From contig JAHEEE010000027.1 in assembly GCA_024640845.1 (NCBI GenBank), forward strand, positions 1 to 46,384: a stretch of 46,384 nucleotides of DNA. The letters run 5' to 3'. The translations under genes were made by a program, and so were the position numbers. Source of the stretch: Myxococcales bacterium. GTDB taxonomy: Bacteria; Myxococcota_A; Polyangia; Polyangiales; Houyiibacteriaceae. The notes beneath the pieces were generated by a model, which worked only from the letters and a program-made list of their open reading frames with translations, made no database searches and was not told the origin of the DNA. The first letter of the stretch is position 1, and each line of letters starts with the position of its first letter. This document shows positions 22,688 through 30,894 of the stretch, piece by piece.

Positions 22688-24946
22688 CTAGTTGGGCACG
22701 CCTAACCGGTCCAGCTCCGCGGTGTACTTCTTCGCCGCCTTGTGGCGCCCCATCTGCTGGTTGTATCCAACCAGCAGCTCCAGCACGTCCCGGTTCGCAG
22801 GATAGCGTTGGTGCAGGTTCTCGAGGGTGCGCAGCGCCCCCTCGCGCTTGCCCCCATCGAATTGGGCGACGGCGTACACGTATCCGAAACGAATGGTCTC
22901 GGGTCGCATCTCGTACGCACGCTTCACATGCGCGATTGCATCGGCGTGGCGCTGGAGGCGAACCAACGTGAGGCCGAGTGCGAACTCGACCGATGCCTGG
23001 TCCGCAGCCGCACGCAGCCCCTCTCGCAGGATCGCCTCTGCATCATCGTCACGGCCTTGGTTCCGGTAGAGATCGGCTAGGTTTACGTACGCTGCGGTGA
23101 ACGTCGGGTCGATCTCGAGCGCCTCGCGGAGATTCCCTTCCGCGTGTTTGAAGTCACCGGATAGCGCGGCGACATACGCAAGGTCCACGAGCCCGTCCCC
23201 CCGATCGGTGTTGAACGAACGCGCTTCGAGGTAGTCGACGGTTGCGTTCTTGAGCGCGTTTTGGTCCGCCTTGCGCCAATTTCGCGCGTCGATGCCTAGA
23301 AGCGTCGCTGCAGCCGCGACACGAACGGTCCGGACGCCATCATGCAACAACGGTCGTACCACCTCCACGCGTTGTTCGGGGGGCAGGTCGCGAGCCGCAA
23401 CTGCCACACTTCGTCGAACGATCGCGTTGTCGTCGTGCGTGGCGCGCATCAGGAGCGCCGGAAGCGCGGGTGAGCCGAGGTTCCGGAGCTCGAGCAGCGC
23501 GGTGGCGCGTACGACTGCGGGGGCCCCGCCGACGGCCAGGAGCTCGACGAGCCCAGGCTCGCCTTCAGGCCGCTGGTTCCTCGCAGCATGGAAGGTCTCG
23601 GCGAAGCCATGCTCGCTCCGCTTATCGAAGTGCTTATCGATATGGCGCTCCGCCCATTGCGCACTTTTGCCTTGGTGGCAGGCGGTGCAGACGTCAGGGG
23701 AGCCGATGGCAGCCGACAGTCCAGGGCGCGGGAGCCCGAAGCGGTGATCGCCTCGGTCGTCGATCACCATATAGGTTCGTTGCGGCATGTGGCAGTCCGT
23801 GCAGAGGCTCCCCTCGGTCGCGGGGTCATGGAAGTGGTGGACCGGTGTGTCGTAGACGTCGGCTTTGTGGCACCGGGTGCAAAGCGCATTTCCCTCTGCA
23901 CGAAGAGCGCCGCTGTGCGAGTCGTGACAGTCGCTGCACACGACGCCGGCAGCGTACATCTTGCTCTGCAAAAAGGATCCGTAGACGTACACCTCGTCTT
24001 GAATCTGGCCGTCGTCGAAGTAGAGAAGCTCGTCGAGCGTGGCGAGTCGATAGCGATCGTGATAGCGCTCGAAATCTCCGCCGAAGTCGGCGCGCCGGGA
24101 ATGACAAGGTGCACAGGCTTCGGGCTCGTTGCTGTCGCCCGAGGAGAGTGAGGCGATACTGCGCCCCTCTTCGAATGTCCAAGCGCGTTCTGCGGGCGTA
24201 GGGAAGCGTTTGGTGAGGCCGCCGCCTGGCGGCAATGGCTCTTCGGCCTGAGCAAGCGCGACATGCCGGGAGCCAGGGCCATGACAGGCCTCGCAGCCCA
24301 CATCGATCTCGAAGTACTCGGTCGAGTACGTCCTCGTTGCGCGGTCGTAGTTCTTCTTCACCACCGTCGAGTGGCAGTCTGCACACGAGTAGTTCCAGTT
24401 GTAGCTCGGCCCCGTCCAGTGAAGTGGGTCTCCGGGCTCGATGTACTCGTCCGGCTGCAGGTGGAACCAACGCTGCCCGCCCTCCTCTTTGGCGCGCGTG
24501 TCCCATGCGAACGGGAAGGACTGCAAGCGGCCCGGTTGGACCTCGACGAGGTACTGCTGAAGCGGCTCCACCCCGAAGGTATAGATGACCGGAAAGCGGG
24601 CCTGTTTCCCGTCCGCGCCCGGGGCTTCGATCGCGAAAGCGTCGCCGTCGCGGACGAAGCGGGCGGTCTCCCGATAATAGCGCGCCTTCGCATCATCGAA
24701 GTCACCGAGAACGGTTTCCTCAGTCGGGCGCTGCATCGCAAGATCGTGGTGGGACCCGAGCCATTTGTCGTGTTGCCTTTCGTGGCACTCGGCACAGGCC
24801 GCGCTCCCGACGTATTCCGGCGGCCTTGCAACGACAGGCGCCGGCTGGTCTTTCGGCCGAAGCACGGCCTCATCGGCCTTCTTGCTGCAACCGAGGGCCA
24901 GCGCGGCGAGCACAGTCCAAGATACTACGACTACCCCGCGCTTCAT
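22688..24946 (-). CDS. Octahaem cytochrome c lipoprotein with HEAT and TPR repeats
   Basis: A 752-residue exported protein with a lipobox (LAALALGC). The first two-thirds carries eight CXXCH haem motifs: CAECH, CADCH, CEACH, CAPCH, CSDCH, CTRCH, CTDCH and CTACH. The middle has HEAT-like repeats (VVRATALLELRNLGSPALPALL), and the last 180 residues are TPRs (AEGNLREALEIDPTFTAAYVNLADLYRNQG). It resembles cytochrome c554/doubled-CXXCH families, whose members carry electrons in the periplasm or at the outer membrane. The combination with HEAT and TPR parts suggests protein-protein docking. The ATG at 24946 precedes the signal peptide; an in-frame ATG at 24973 is also possible. Confidence 0.88.
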   Translation of the reverse strand: MKRGVVVVSWTVLAALALGCSKKADEAVLRPKDQPAPVVARPPEYVGSAACAECHERQHDKWLGSHHDLAMQRPTEETVLGDFDDAKARYYRETARFVRDGDAFAIEAPGADGKQARFPVIYTFGVEPLQQYLVEVQPGRLQSFPFAWDTRAKEEGGQRWFHLQPDEYIEPGDPLHWTGPSYNWNYSCADCHSTVVKKNYDRATRTYSTEYFEIDVGCEACHGPGSRHVALAQAEEPLPPGGGLTKRFPTPAERAWTFEEGRSIASLSSGDSNEPEACAPCHSRRADFGGDFERYHDRYRLATLDELLYFDDGQIQDEVYVYGSFLQSKMYAAGVVCSDCHDSHSGALRAEGNALCTRCHKADVYDTPVHHFHDPATEGSLCTDCHMPQRTYMVIDDRGDHRFGLPRPGLSAAIGSPDVCTACHQGKSAQWAERHIDKHFDKRSEHGFAETFHAARNQRPEGEPGLVELLAVGGAPAVVRATALLELRNLGSPALPALLMRATHDDNAIVRRSVAVAARDLPPEQRVEVVRPLLHDGVRTVRVAAAATLLGIDARNWRKADQNALKNATVDYLEARSFNTDRGDGLVDLAYVAALSGDFKHAEGNLREALEIDPTFTAAYVNLADLYRNQGRDDDAEAILREGLRAAADQASVEFALGLTLVRLQRHADAIAHVKRAYEMRPETIRFGYVYAVAQFDGGKREGALRTLENLHQRYPANRDVLELLVGYNQQMGRHKAAKKYTAELDRLGVPN

Positions 24947-24973
24947 GACCGACCGGGGTGTAGCGCGTATCAT
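24945..24973 (+). promoter_or_regulatory. Promoter of the acyltransferase gene (predicted leaderless)
   Basis: -35 ATGACC (24945-24950), a 17-base spacer and -10 TATCAT (24968-24973). The +1 base falls on 24980, the G of the GTG start. The -35 overlaps the first codon of the octahaem gene on the other strand. Confidence 0.5.
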
Positions 24974-24979
24974 CGGGGC

Positions 24980-26482
24980 GTGCGAGCGACAGCCAACAAT
25001 GCAGTGCGGCTGGTGAGGTTCCTGGTGGGGCTGTTCTTTCGGCGCGTCGAGGTCAGTGGCGTCGAACACGTCCCCCAAACCGGCGGCGGCATCCTGATCG
25101 CGTGGCACCCGAACGGCCTGATCGACCCAGGGCTCATCATCAGCACATTTCCGCGCTCGGTCGTGTTCGGGGCGCGGCACGGCTTATTCAAGTGGCCCGT
25201 CATCGGACGGATCATGAAGGCACTTGGAACCGTGCCCATCTACCGAGCATCCGACCTGAAAGACGCCGATGACGAGGTGCGCCGCTCTGCGAACCGAAAG
25301 AGCCTCGACGCGCTCGCGCATGCGGTCTGCGTCGGTGGCTTCGCCGCCCTCTTCCCCGAGGGCGTCAGTCACGACGACCCGTTCTTGCAAGAGCTCAAGA
25401 CCGGTGCAGCACGCCTTTTCTACCGCGCGCGGCAGCTTTGCTCCGAACATGGGGTTCCCCCGGTGATCATTCCGGTCGGCCTCCACTACGACAACAAGAC
25501 CGCGTTCCGTTCGAATGCGCTGGTCGAATTCCATCCGCCACTACAGATCCCGCCCGAGCTTCTTGCGCCGATTGACGAGAGGGACGATGACACCTTTCGG
25601 GAGCGGAGCACTGAGCTCACCAACATGTTGGAGCCGGTGCTCAGAGAGGTGACGCACGCGACCGAAAGCTGGGAGATCAACCACATGATGAACCGCGTAC
25701 GTTCGCTGATGCGGGCGGAGCGAGCCAAGCGAGCCGGCGTCAGTCTGAGGGCGCCCGACATGGCGGAACGAACGCTGGGCATGACCCGAGTCTGGAAGGC
25801 CTATTTCTCGCTGATGCAAACCGCACCCGCGGAGCTGAGCAGGCTCCTCGAACGCGTCGCCGCGTACGACCGAGCGCTCGAAGAGGTGAAGCTCGACGAC
25901 TACGATCTCGACAAGCCTCCGGCGATCGAATCGAAATGGATCCCCGTACTGCTGGTCCTTCAGGCAGCTGTCGTTTTTCTCGTCTTCCCGCCGGTGCTGC
26001 TTCTAGGAGTTCTGATCAACGCGCCTGCGTACTTTCTGATCCGGCCGATCGCCCAGGCTGCTTCCAAACAATACAAGGACACGGCGACGATTAAGCTTCT
26101 AGCCGGACTCGTCCTTTTTCCTCTCTCTTGGTTGATCGCCGCGCTCCTCGTCGGGCTTGGGCAGATTCAGCTCCACAACACCTTCCGTGGAATCCCGCTC
26201 GCGCCTTGGCCCGCTGGCATCACGACATTCCTCATCGGCGCATTCGGTGGCGCGTTGGCGCTGGTCTACCTCGAGCTGGTGAACCGAACCTGGACGTCGA
26301 TCAAGATCCGCGCGAAACGCAAGTGGGGCTGGACGATTGTGGAGCAGCTCGCAGAGGAACGCGCGGAGCTCTACGAGTCGATCGAAGAGATGCGCGAGGG
26401 GCTGGAGCTGCCTGGCGAAGTTCGCGCCGACGGACGGGTCGGGGAGCGCCGGTTCACACTCGATCCCGAGGACCTGCCCTAG
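24980..26482 (+). CDS. Membrane-bound glycerolipid acyltransferase of the Gpt2/Sct1-like (PlsC) type
   Basis: A 500-residue acyltransferase. The catalytic motif is HPNGLIDP (His43 and Asp49, five residues between, as in HxNxxxDP-type eukaryotic glycerol-3-phosphate acyltransferases rather than the usual HX4D), followed by LFPEGVSHD at residues 124-132. Two or more membrane spans lie near residues 320-430 (WIPVLLVLQAAVVFLVFPPVL, LLAGLVLFPLSWLIAALLVG). It probably transfers acyl groups to glycerol 3-phosphate or lysophosphatidate in membrane lipid synthesis. The GTG at 24980 sits on the predicted transcription start. It is divergent from the octahaem gene and overlaps the cobalamin gene end by 4 bases. 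Confidence 0.85.
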   Translation: MRATANNAVRLVRFLVGLFFRRVEVSGVEHVPQTGGGILIAWHPNGLIDPGLIISTFPRSVVFGARHGLFKWPVIGRIMKALGTVPIYRASDLKDADDEVRRSANRKSLDALAHAVCVGGFAALFPEGVSHDDPFLQELKTGAARLFYRARQLCSEHGVPPVIIPVGLHYDNKTAFRSNALVEFHPPLQIPPELLAPIDERDDDTFRERSTELTNMLEPVLREVTHATESWEINHMMNRVRSLMRAERAKRAGVSLRAPDMAERTLGMTRVWKAYFSLMQTAPAELSRLLERVAAYDRALEEVKLDDYDLDKPPAIESKWIPVLLVLQAAVVFLVFPPVLLLGVLINAPAYFLIRPIAQAASKQYKDTATIKLLAGLVLFPLSWLIAALLVGLGQIQLHNTFRGIPLAPWPAGITTFLIGAFGGALALVYLELVNRTWTSIKIRAKRKWGWTIVEQLAEERAELYESIEEMREGLELPGEVRADGRVGERRFTLDPEDLP

Positions 26483-27033
26483 CCGCCCTGCCCGACCCAC
26501 GGGATGTCTTCGACGCTGGACTCGTAGTTTGCATGCCGTGCCAAGACGAACATCAAGTCGCTCAAGCGATTCAGATAACGAAATAGCTCGCCGCGGATCG
26601 TCTCTTGCCCACTGAGCTCGACGAGCGAACGCTCGGCGCGCCGGCAGACGCATCGCGCCAAGTGGAAACGCGCCGCGCCCTCGCTGCCCCCAGGGAGCAC
26701 GAACGAGGTCAGCGGCGGCGGGCCCTCCTCGTACTTGTCGATCGCGCGTTCGAGGGCCTGAACTTGCGGTTCCTCGATGCGAGGCAGTGACCCCTTCTTC
26801 TTTCGCTCCGCAGTCGAAGCGAGCTCGGCGCCCACTTCGAACAGGTCGTTCTGAATCCGGTTCAGCACCGCATCGAGCTCGGCGTCCGACACGGATACGC
26901 GGGCCCAACCGACAGCGCTATTCAGCTCGTCGACCTCTCCGTATGCCTCCACACGAAGCGAGGCCTTGGACACGCGGGCTCCACCGAAAAGACCGGTTTC
27001 GCCTTCGTCGCCTGTTTTCGTGTAGATCTTCAT
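26479..27033 (-). CDS. Cob(I)yrinic acid a,c-diamide adenosyltransferase, PduO type
   Basis: A 184-residue corrinoid adenosyltransferase of the PduO class. The N-terminus MKIYTKTGDEGETGLFGGARVSK is the family signature and binds ATP; later motifs include YGEVDELNSAVG, FVLPGGSEGAARFHLARCVCRRAER and LNRLSDLMFVLAR. It converts cob(I)alamin to adenosylcobalamin. The start ATG at 27033 overlaps the fmt stop (ATGA), so it is coupled to fmt. Its 3' end overlaps the end of the acyltransferase gene on the other strand. No other cobalamin genes or cobalamin riboswitch were seen here. Confidence 0.93.
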   Translation of the reverse strand: MKIYTKTGDEGETGLFGGARVSKASLRVEAYGEVDELNSAVGWARVSVSDAELDAVLNRIQNDLFEVGAELASTAERKKKGSLPRIEEPQVQALERAIDKYEEGPPPLTSFVLPGGSEGAARFHLARCVCRRAERSLVELSGQETIRGELFRYLNRLSDLMFVLARHANYESSVEDIPWVGQGG

Positions 27034-27977
27034 GATGCGGCCCCTTCATTGGTGAATTGATCGCCGACCGCAACCCCGCGCCCGCTGGTAAATGCGCGCG
27101 CGTGCACTCGCTTGCGCCCGCTCTCCTGGAGCTCTTGGATCTCGAGAGTGCCGTCCGCGCATGCCACGAGAATCCCCTCGTGATCGAGCGCCGTGACCTC
27201 ACCGGGCTGCGCCCCTTCCGGATCGAGGGTCGAGGGAATGGCGCGATGCACCTTGATGCGCCGCCCGCCGAGAATCGTATATGCGCCGGGCCAGGGGTTC
27301 ATGCCTCGGATCTGATTATGCACGGCAGTCGCGGATTGGTCCCAGTTGATGCGCCCGTTCTCCTTTTCGAGCAGAGGGGCGATCGTGGCCTTGGCGTCGT
27401 CCTGGGCTTGGGGCATGAGCTTCCCGGCAACGTAGCGCGGAAGCTCGCGACGCAGGAGCTCGGCGCCCATCGCCGAGAGCCGGGCACTGAGGCTCGCGGC
27501 GTCGTCGTCGCGCTCGATTGGTGTCGACTCCGTGGCGAGGATGGGCCCGGTGTCCATGCCCTCGTCCATCTGCATCAACGTGACGCCGGTCACAGCGTCG
27601 CCATGCACGATGGACCATTGAATCGGCGCTGCTCCGCGCCACCGGGGGAGCAGGGAGGCGTGAACGTTGACGCATCCGAGGCGCGGCGCCTCCAAGACTG
27701 CGCTCGGCAAGATCCGCCCGTACGCAACCACCACCGCCACGTCCGCTTCGAGCGCGCGGAGCCGCGTGGCGAAATCGGCGGTACGAACCTTCGTCGGCTG
27801 CCAAACGTCGAGGCCAAGCGCGAGGGCCCGTGCCTTGACCGCGGGCGGGCGCATCGCCAAGCCACGACCTGCCGGTCTGTCCGGCTGGGAAATGACGGCG
27901 GCTACCTCGCTGATCGCGTGCAGCGCATCGAGGCAGGGCACCGCGAACTCGGGGCTGCCGAAGAAAATTGTGCGCAC
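27030..27977 (-). CDS. fmt: Methionyl-tRNA formyltransferase
   Basis: A 315-residue Fmt: the N-terminus TIFFGSPEFAVPCLDAL, QPDRPAGRG, and the catalytic segment VNVHASLLPRWRGAAPIQWSI are all intact, followed by MDTGPILA and the C-terminal tRNA-binding domain. It formylates initiator Met-tRNA using 10-formyltetrahydrofolate. I start it at the GTG at 27977, just before the conserved N-terminus; a TTG at 27998 would add seven residues and overlap def. The def stop is 4 bases upstream, making the classical def-fmt pair. Confidence 0.94.
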   Translation of the reverse strand: MRTIFFGSPEFAVPCLDALHAISEVAAVISQPDRPAGRGLAMRPPAVKARALALGLDVWQPTKVRTADFATRLRALEADVAVVVAYGRILPSAVLEAPRLGCVNVHASLLPRWRGAAPIQWSIVHGDAVTGVTLMQMDEGMDTGPILATESTPIERDDDAASLSARLSAMGAELLRRELPRYVAGKLMPQAQDDAKATIAPLLEKENGRINWDQSATAVHNQIRGMNPWPGAYTILGGRRIKVHRAIPSTLDPEGAQPGEVTALDHEGILVACADGTLEIQELQESGRKRVHARAFTSGRGVAVGDQFTNEGAAS

Positions 27978-27981
27978 GGGC

Positions 27982-28497
27982 TCACTGCGCAGCGTCAACT
28001 GCGAGGCGCTTGGTCATCGCGCGATGCAACAACCTGCGTCGCAAGACGCTCAAGTGATCGATCATCAGCCTGCCATCGAGGTGATCGTTTTCGTGTTGGA
28101 TGGCGATGGCGAGGAGGCCCTCGGCCTGGAGCTCGAAGGGTTTGCCGTCTTTGTCGACTGCGCGCACCGTCACGCGCTCGGCGCGGTCTACGTCCTCCCT
28201 GGCCCCCGGAAACGAGAGGCAGCCCTCGTTGAACGTCGTCTCGCCCTCGAGCGCGACGATCTCGGGGTTGATGAACACTCGAAGGTCGCTCGGCTCGTCG
28301 TCCTCCGTCGCGACGTCGATGATGAAGAGGCGCTTCGAGACGCCGATCTGGGGCGCGGCGAGCCCAACGCCAGGCGCTGCGTACATCGTTTCGGCCATGT
28401 CATCGATGAGCGCGTGCAATTCCGCGTCGAACTCCTCGACGTCCTTGCCGGGCTCACGAAGGCGTTTGTCTGGGTAACAGAGGATCGGACGAATCAC
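27982..28497 (-). CDS. def: Peptide deformylase
   Basis: A 171-residue peptide deformylase with the three family motifs: GVGLAAPQIG (43-52), EGCLSFPG with metal ligand Cys93, and QHENDHLDG with His135, Glu136 and His139. It removes the formyl group from new proteins with fmt's product as substrate. The start is a GTG at 28497 with no Shine-Dalgarno sequence; a promoter at 28504-28532 would start transcription on that same G, so a leaderless mRNA is likely. Downstream are fmt and the adenosyltransferase gene. Confidence 0.95.
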   Translation of the reverse strand: MIRPILCYPDKRLREPGKDVEEFDAELHALIDDMAETMYAAPGVGLAAPQIGVSKRLFIIDVATEDDEPSDLRVFINPEIVALEGETTFNEGCLSFPGAREDVDRAERVTVRAVDKDGKPFELQAEGLLAIAIQHENDHLDGRLMIDHLSVLRRRLLHRAMTKRLAVDAAQ

Positions 28498-28503
28498 TGT
28501 TTT

Positions 28504-28532
28504 TTTCTAGCGCTTGGCACCCGCTACCGCAA
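28504..28532 (-). promoter_or_regulatory. Promoter of def-fmt (predicted leaderless)
   Basis: On the minus strand: TTGCGG (28527-28532), a 17-base spacer and TAGAAA (28504-28509). The +1 base is 28497, the G of the def GTG start, within a short A-rich run. Confidence 0.5.
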
Positions 28533-28543
28533 GATCCGGGGGT

Positions 28544-28575
28544 TTGACAGCACCGAGACACTAGAACATGTTCTA
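28544..28575 (+). promoter_or_regulatory. -35 element and palindromic operator of the KSTD-like operon
   Basis: A perfect -35 element TTGACA (28544-28549) is followed by a perfect 14-base palindrome TAGAACATGTTCTA (28562-28575), lying where the -10 should be. It fits the pattern T-N2-AAC-N2-GTT-N2-A described for KstR, the TetR-family repressor of cholesterol catabolism genes in actinobacteria. The match is by memory of the motif; a TetR-family regulator of the same class is expected. No regulator gene is nearby. Confidence 0.6.
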
Positions 28576-28614
28576 TTTTCAGAGACCAACCCCATGGACA
28601 AAAGGAGCGCCGCG

Positions 28615-30345
28615 ATGGCGGAGTGGGACCGTACAGTCGATTTACTCGTGATGGGCAGTGGCGCCGCTGGAATGGCTGCAGCGGTCCGCGCGCACGATCT
28701 CGGGCTCGATGTGCTCTTGGTCGAAAAGAGCGAGCTCTACGGGGGGAACTCGGCCATGTCCGGTGGCGTTTGCTGGGTGGCGAACAACCCGGGCATGGCG
28801 AAGGAAGGAATCCCCGACTCCGACGAGGACGGCTTCACCTACCTGAAGCACATCACCAAGGGCGAGGTCCCGGACGAGATGCTCTGGCTTTACATCCACG
28901 AGAGCAAGCGGGTGCTCGCTTATCTCCACGCCAATACGCATGTCAGGTACGTCCCGCTCGCCAAGTACACCGACTACTATCCTGAAGCGCCTGGCGGTCG
29001 TTCGGGTGGGCGATCGATGGACCCGGTGCCCTTCGACGGGGCAGCACTTCGGGAAGATTTGCTTCGGCTTCGCCGCCCTCATCCGCAGTCGCAGATCCTC
29101 GGCAAGTTCGGCATCACGGCGCGCGAAGCACAGGCCGCAATAGGGGTCGGGTTCAAGACCATGGTGTTCATGGCGTGGCAGATGTTTCTGTATATGCTCA
29201 GGCACTTCAAACGAAAGCGCTGGGGGCGCGACACGAAGCTTTGCGCCGGAAATTCTCTGATGGGGCGGCTCTTGTACTCGTTGAGGGAACGAGGCGTGCC
29301 GGCATGGCGAAAGACGAGCGTCACGGAGCTGGTCTTCGAAGGCGACCGCGTCGTCGGCGCGGTGCTCGACAAGGAGGGCGAAAGGCTTCGCGTCAGGGCG
29401 AACCGAGGTGTGGTGTTGGCCGCCGGCGGATTTTCGCGAAATCTCGAGATGCGCCAACAGTATCAGCGTCGCCCGATCACCACCGAGTGGACCGCGGGCA
29501 CACCCTCGAACACCGGCGATGCGATTCGCATGGGTCGCGACGCAGGCGGCGCGCTCGGCTTGATGGACGAAGCTTGGTGGACTCCGGTCTCCCTCGTTCC
29601 GAAGTCACCCTTCTCGTGGGTGTTGGTCGTGGAGAAGAGCCTGCCGCATGGGTTATTCGTCAATCAGGCCGGCAAACGCTTCACGAACGAGGCGGCCCCA
29701 TACATCGACGTCGTGAACGGAATGTATGACGATGTCGCAAAAACAGGCGCTAGCGATCCGCGTTGGTTCCACATCTTCGATGCCAGCTATCGAAAGTCGT
29801 CGGTTGCGGGCCCAGTTGCACCGGGCAAGGTCATGCCGGACAAGCAACTTCCAAGGCGCTACCGCGACGGGAAGTACCTCTACCGCGCCGATACGATCGA
29901 GGAGCTCTGCGAGCAGTTGAAGATTCCCGCGGCAACCGTCAAAGCGACAATCGCGCGTTTCAACGAGTACGCGCGGAAGGGCGAAGACCCCGACTTCAAC
30001 CGCGGGTGGAGCGCACAGGATCGCTACTACGGCGACCCCAATGTGAAACCCAACTGCTCGCTTGGGCCGATCGAGACGGCGCCATTCTATGCGGTGCAGA
30101 TCTACCCCGGCGACCTCGGCACCAAAGGAGGCTTGCTCACCGACGCACACGCTCGCGTGCTCAGGGAAGATGGGCAACCGATCGCCGGGCTCTATGCGGC
30201 GGGCAACACGACCGCTTCGGTGATGGGCCGCACGTACCCAGGCGCAGGGGGAACCATCGGCCCCGCGTTGACGTTCGGCTTCCTCGCAGCAGAAGACGCT
30301 GCCGCACAGCTAGGAGACACCGGCACCCAAGAAGCCGCCCAATGA
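28615..30345 (+). CDS. FAD-dependent 3-ketosteroid-dehydrogenase/fumarate-reductase-like flavoprotein
   Basis: A 576-residue flavoprotein. The FAD-binding motif GSGAAG is at residues 14-19 (DLLVMGSGAAGMAAAVRA), then EKSELYGGNSAMSGGVCWV, a central FAD-domain AAGGFSRNLEMR, and a C-terminal IYPGDLGTKGGLLTDAHARVL with GLYAAGNTTASVMGRTYPGAG. These mark the 3-ketosteroid delta-1-dehydrogenase branch of the succinate dehydrogenase flavoprotein family, which oxidises the A ring of steroids; the exact substrate is inferred. The ATG at 28615 has AGGAG 7 bases upstream and is better than the ATG at 28594. It overlaps the next gene by 4 bases. Confidence 0.85.
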   Translation: MAEWDRTVDLLVMGSGAAGMAAAVRAHDLGLDVLLVEKSELYGGNSAMSGGVCWVANNPGMAKEGIPDSDEDGFTYLKHITKGEVPDEMLWLYIHESKRVLAYLHANTHVRYVPLAKYTDYYPEAPGGRSGGRSMDPVPFDGAALREDLLRLRRPHPQSQILGKFGITAREAQAAIGVGFKTMVFMAWQMFLYMLRHFKRKRWGRDTKLCAGNSLMGRLLYSLRERGVPAWRKTSVTELVFEGDRVVGAVLDKEGERLRVRANRGVVLAAGGFSRNLEMRQQYQRRPITTEWTAGTPSNTGDAIRMGRDAGGALGLMDEAWWTPVSLVPKSPFSWVLVVEKSLPHGLFVNQAGKRFTNEAAPYIDVVNGMYDDVAKTGASDPRWFHIFDASYRKSSVAGPVAPGKVMPDKQLPRRYRDGKYLYRADTIEELCEQLKIPAATVKATIARFNEYARKGEDPDFNRGWSAQDRYYGDPNVKPNCSLGPIETAPFYAVQIYPGDLGTKGGLLTDAHARVLREDGQPIAGLYAAGNTTASVMGRTYPGAGGTIGPALTFGFLAAEDAAAQLGDTGTQEAAQ

Positions 30346-30776
30346 GCGGTCGCGATTGGCGCGTGTTTGGGCGCCTTCACGCGAAGCTATACGAGTTGCT
30401 CGGCGGTCGCTTCGTCGGAAGTGTCGGCCTCGGCCGCAAGGTTCTTCTTCTCACCACCACGGGCCGTAAGTCGGGTCTTCGGCGCACCACTCCGCTCGTG
30501 TACATGCCTCACGGCAACCAGCTGATCGTGTACCCGTCCAACGGCGGCAAGGAAGCTCCACCTGCCTGGTGGCTCAACCTCCAAGCCAACCCGGTGGCGG
30601 CGATTCAAATCGGCAGGCAAGTTCGCCAGGTCGAGGCCCGCAGCGCCACGGACGCGGAATACGCGACAGTCTGGCCCAAAGCCTCCGCCTACAACCCCCA
30701 TTGGCGCCAATACGCCGAATCAGTCGCGCGCAAAATCCCCCTCGTCATCCTAGAGGGACACGCTCCGGGTCGTTAA
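30342..30776 (+). CDS. Deazaflavin (F420)-dependent nitroreductase-family protein
   Basis: A 144-residue small beta-barrel protein of the DDN family, in which TTGRKSGLRRTTPL and the VYPSNGGKEAPPAWWLNLQANP segment are the diagnostic cofactor and core motifs. Members reduce substrates with coenzyme F420; whether this organism makes F420 cannot be told from the window. The ATG overlaps the stop of the flavoprotein gene by 4 bases (ATGA), so the two are one operon under the palindromic operator, which supports a joint role in redox conversion of a lipid or steroid-like compound. Confidence 0.83.
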   Translation: MSGRDWRVFGRLHAKLYELLGGRFVGSVGLGRKVLLLTTTGRKSGLRRTTPLVYMPHGNQLIVYPSNGGKEAPPAWWLNLQANPVAAIQIGRQVRQVEARSATDAEYATVWPKASAYNPHWRQYAESVARKIPLVILEGHAPGR

Positions 30777-30805
30777 CCCCCCGAAACCACTCCCTTTCTC
30801 GCGCA

Positions 30806-30866
30806 AAGATCGCAGGGGCCTGGTGAATCGACGCTGCGATCTTCCGCGGAGATCGCCTGTGATCTT
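30806..30866. terminator. Inverted-repeat element between convergent genes (probable terminator region)
   Basis: A perfect 10-base inverted repeat AAGATCGCAG (30806-30815) and CTGCGATCTT (30834-30843) is followed by AGATC-GCCTGT-GATCT (30850-30865). The last arm CTGTGATCTT (30857-30866) differs from CTGCGATCTT at one base, so the first arm could pair with either. It lies between the convergent end of the deazaflavin gene and priA. There is no long T run, so a transcription barrier is inferred. Confidence 0.42.
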
Positions 30867-30894
30867 GCGGGGTTGGGAGGGGGGAGCGTGTCCC

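Noticed and set aside
24263-24979. Upstream extension of the acyltransferase reading frame
   Set aside because: The frame stays open to 24263, but this part is antisense to the octahaem gene and the conserved acyltransferase region begins after 24980. The GTG at 24980 has a matching promoter.
28506-28532. Sigma-54 promoter near TTGGCAC at 28514
   Set aside because: The GG and GC elements are 11 bases apart instead of 10, and a normal sigma-70 promoter for def covers the same place.
27667-28614. Upstream extension of the KSTD-like reading frame
   Set aside because: It lies opposite fmt and def. The flavoprotein's FAD motif and the AGGAG site fix the start at 28615.
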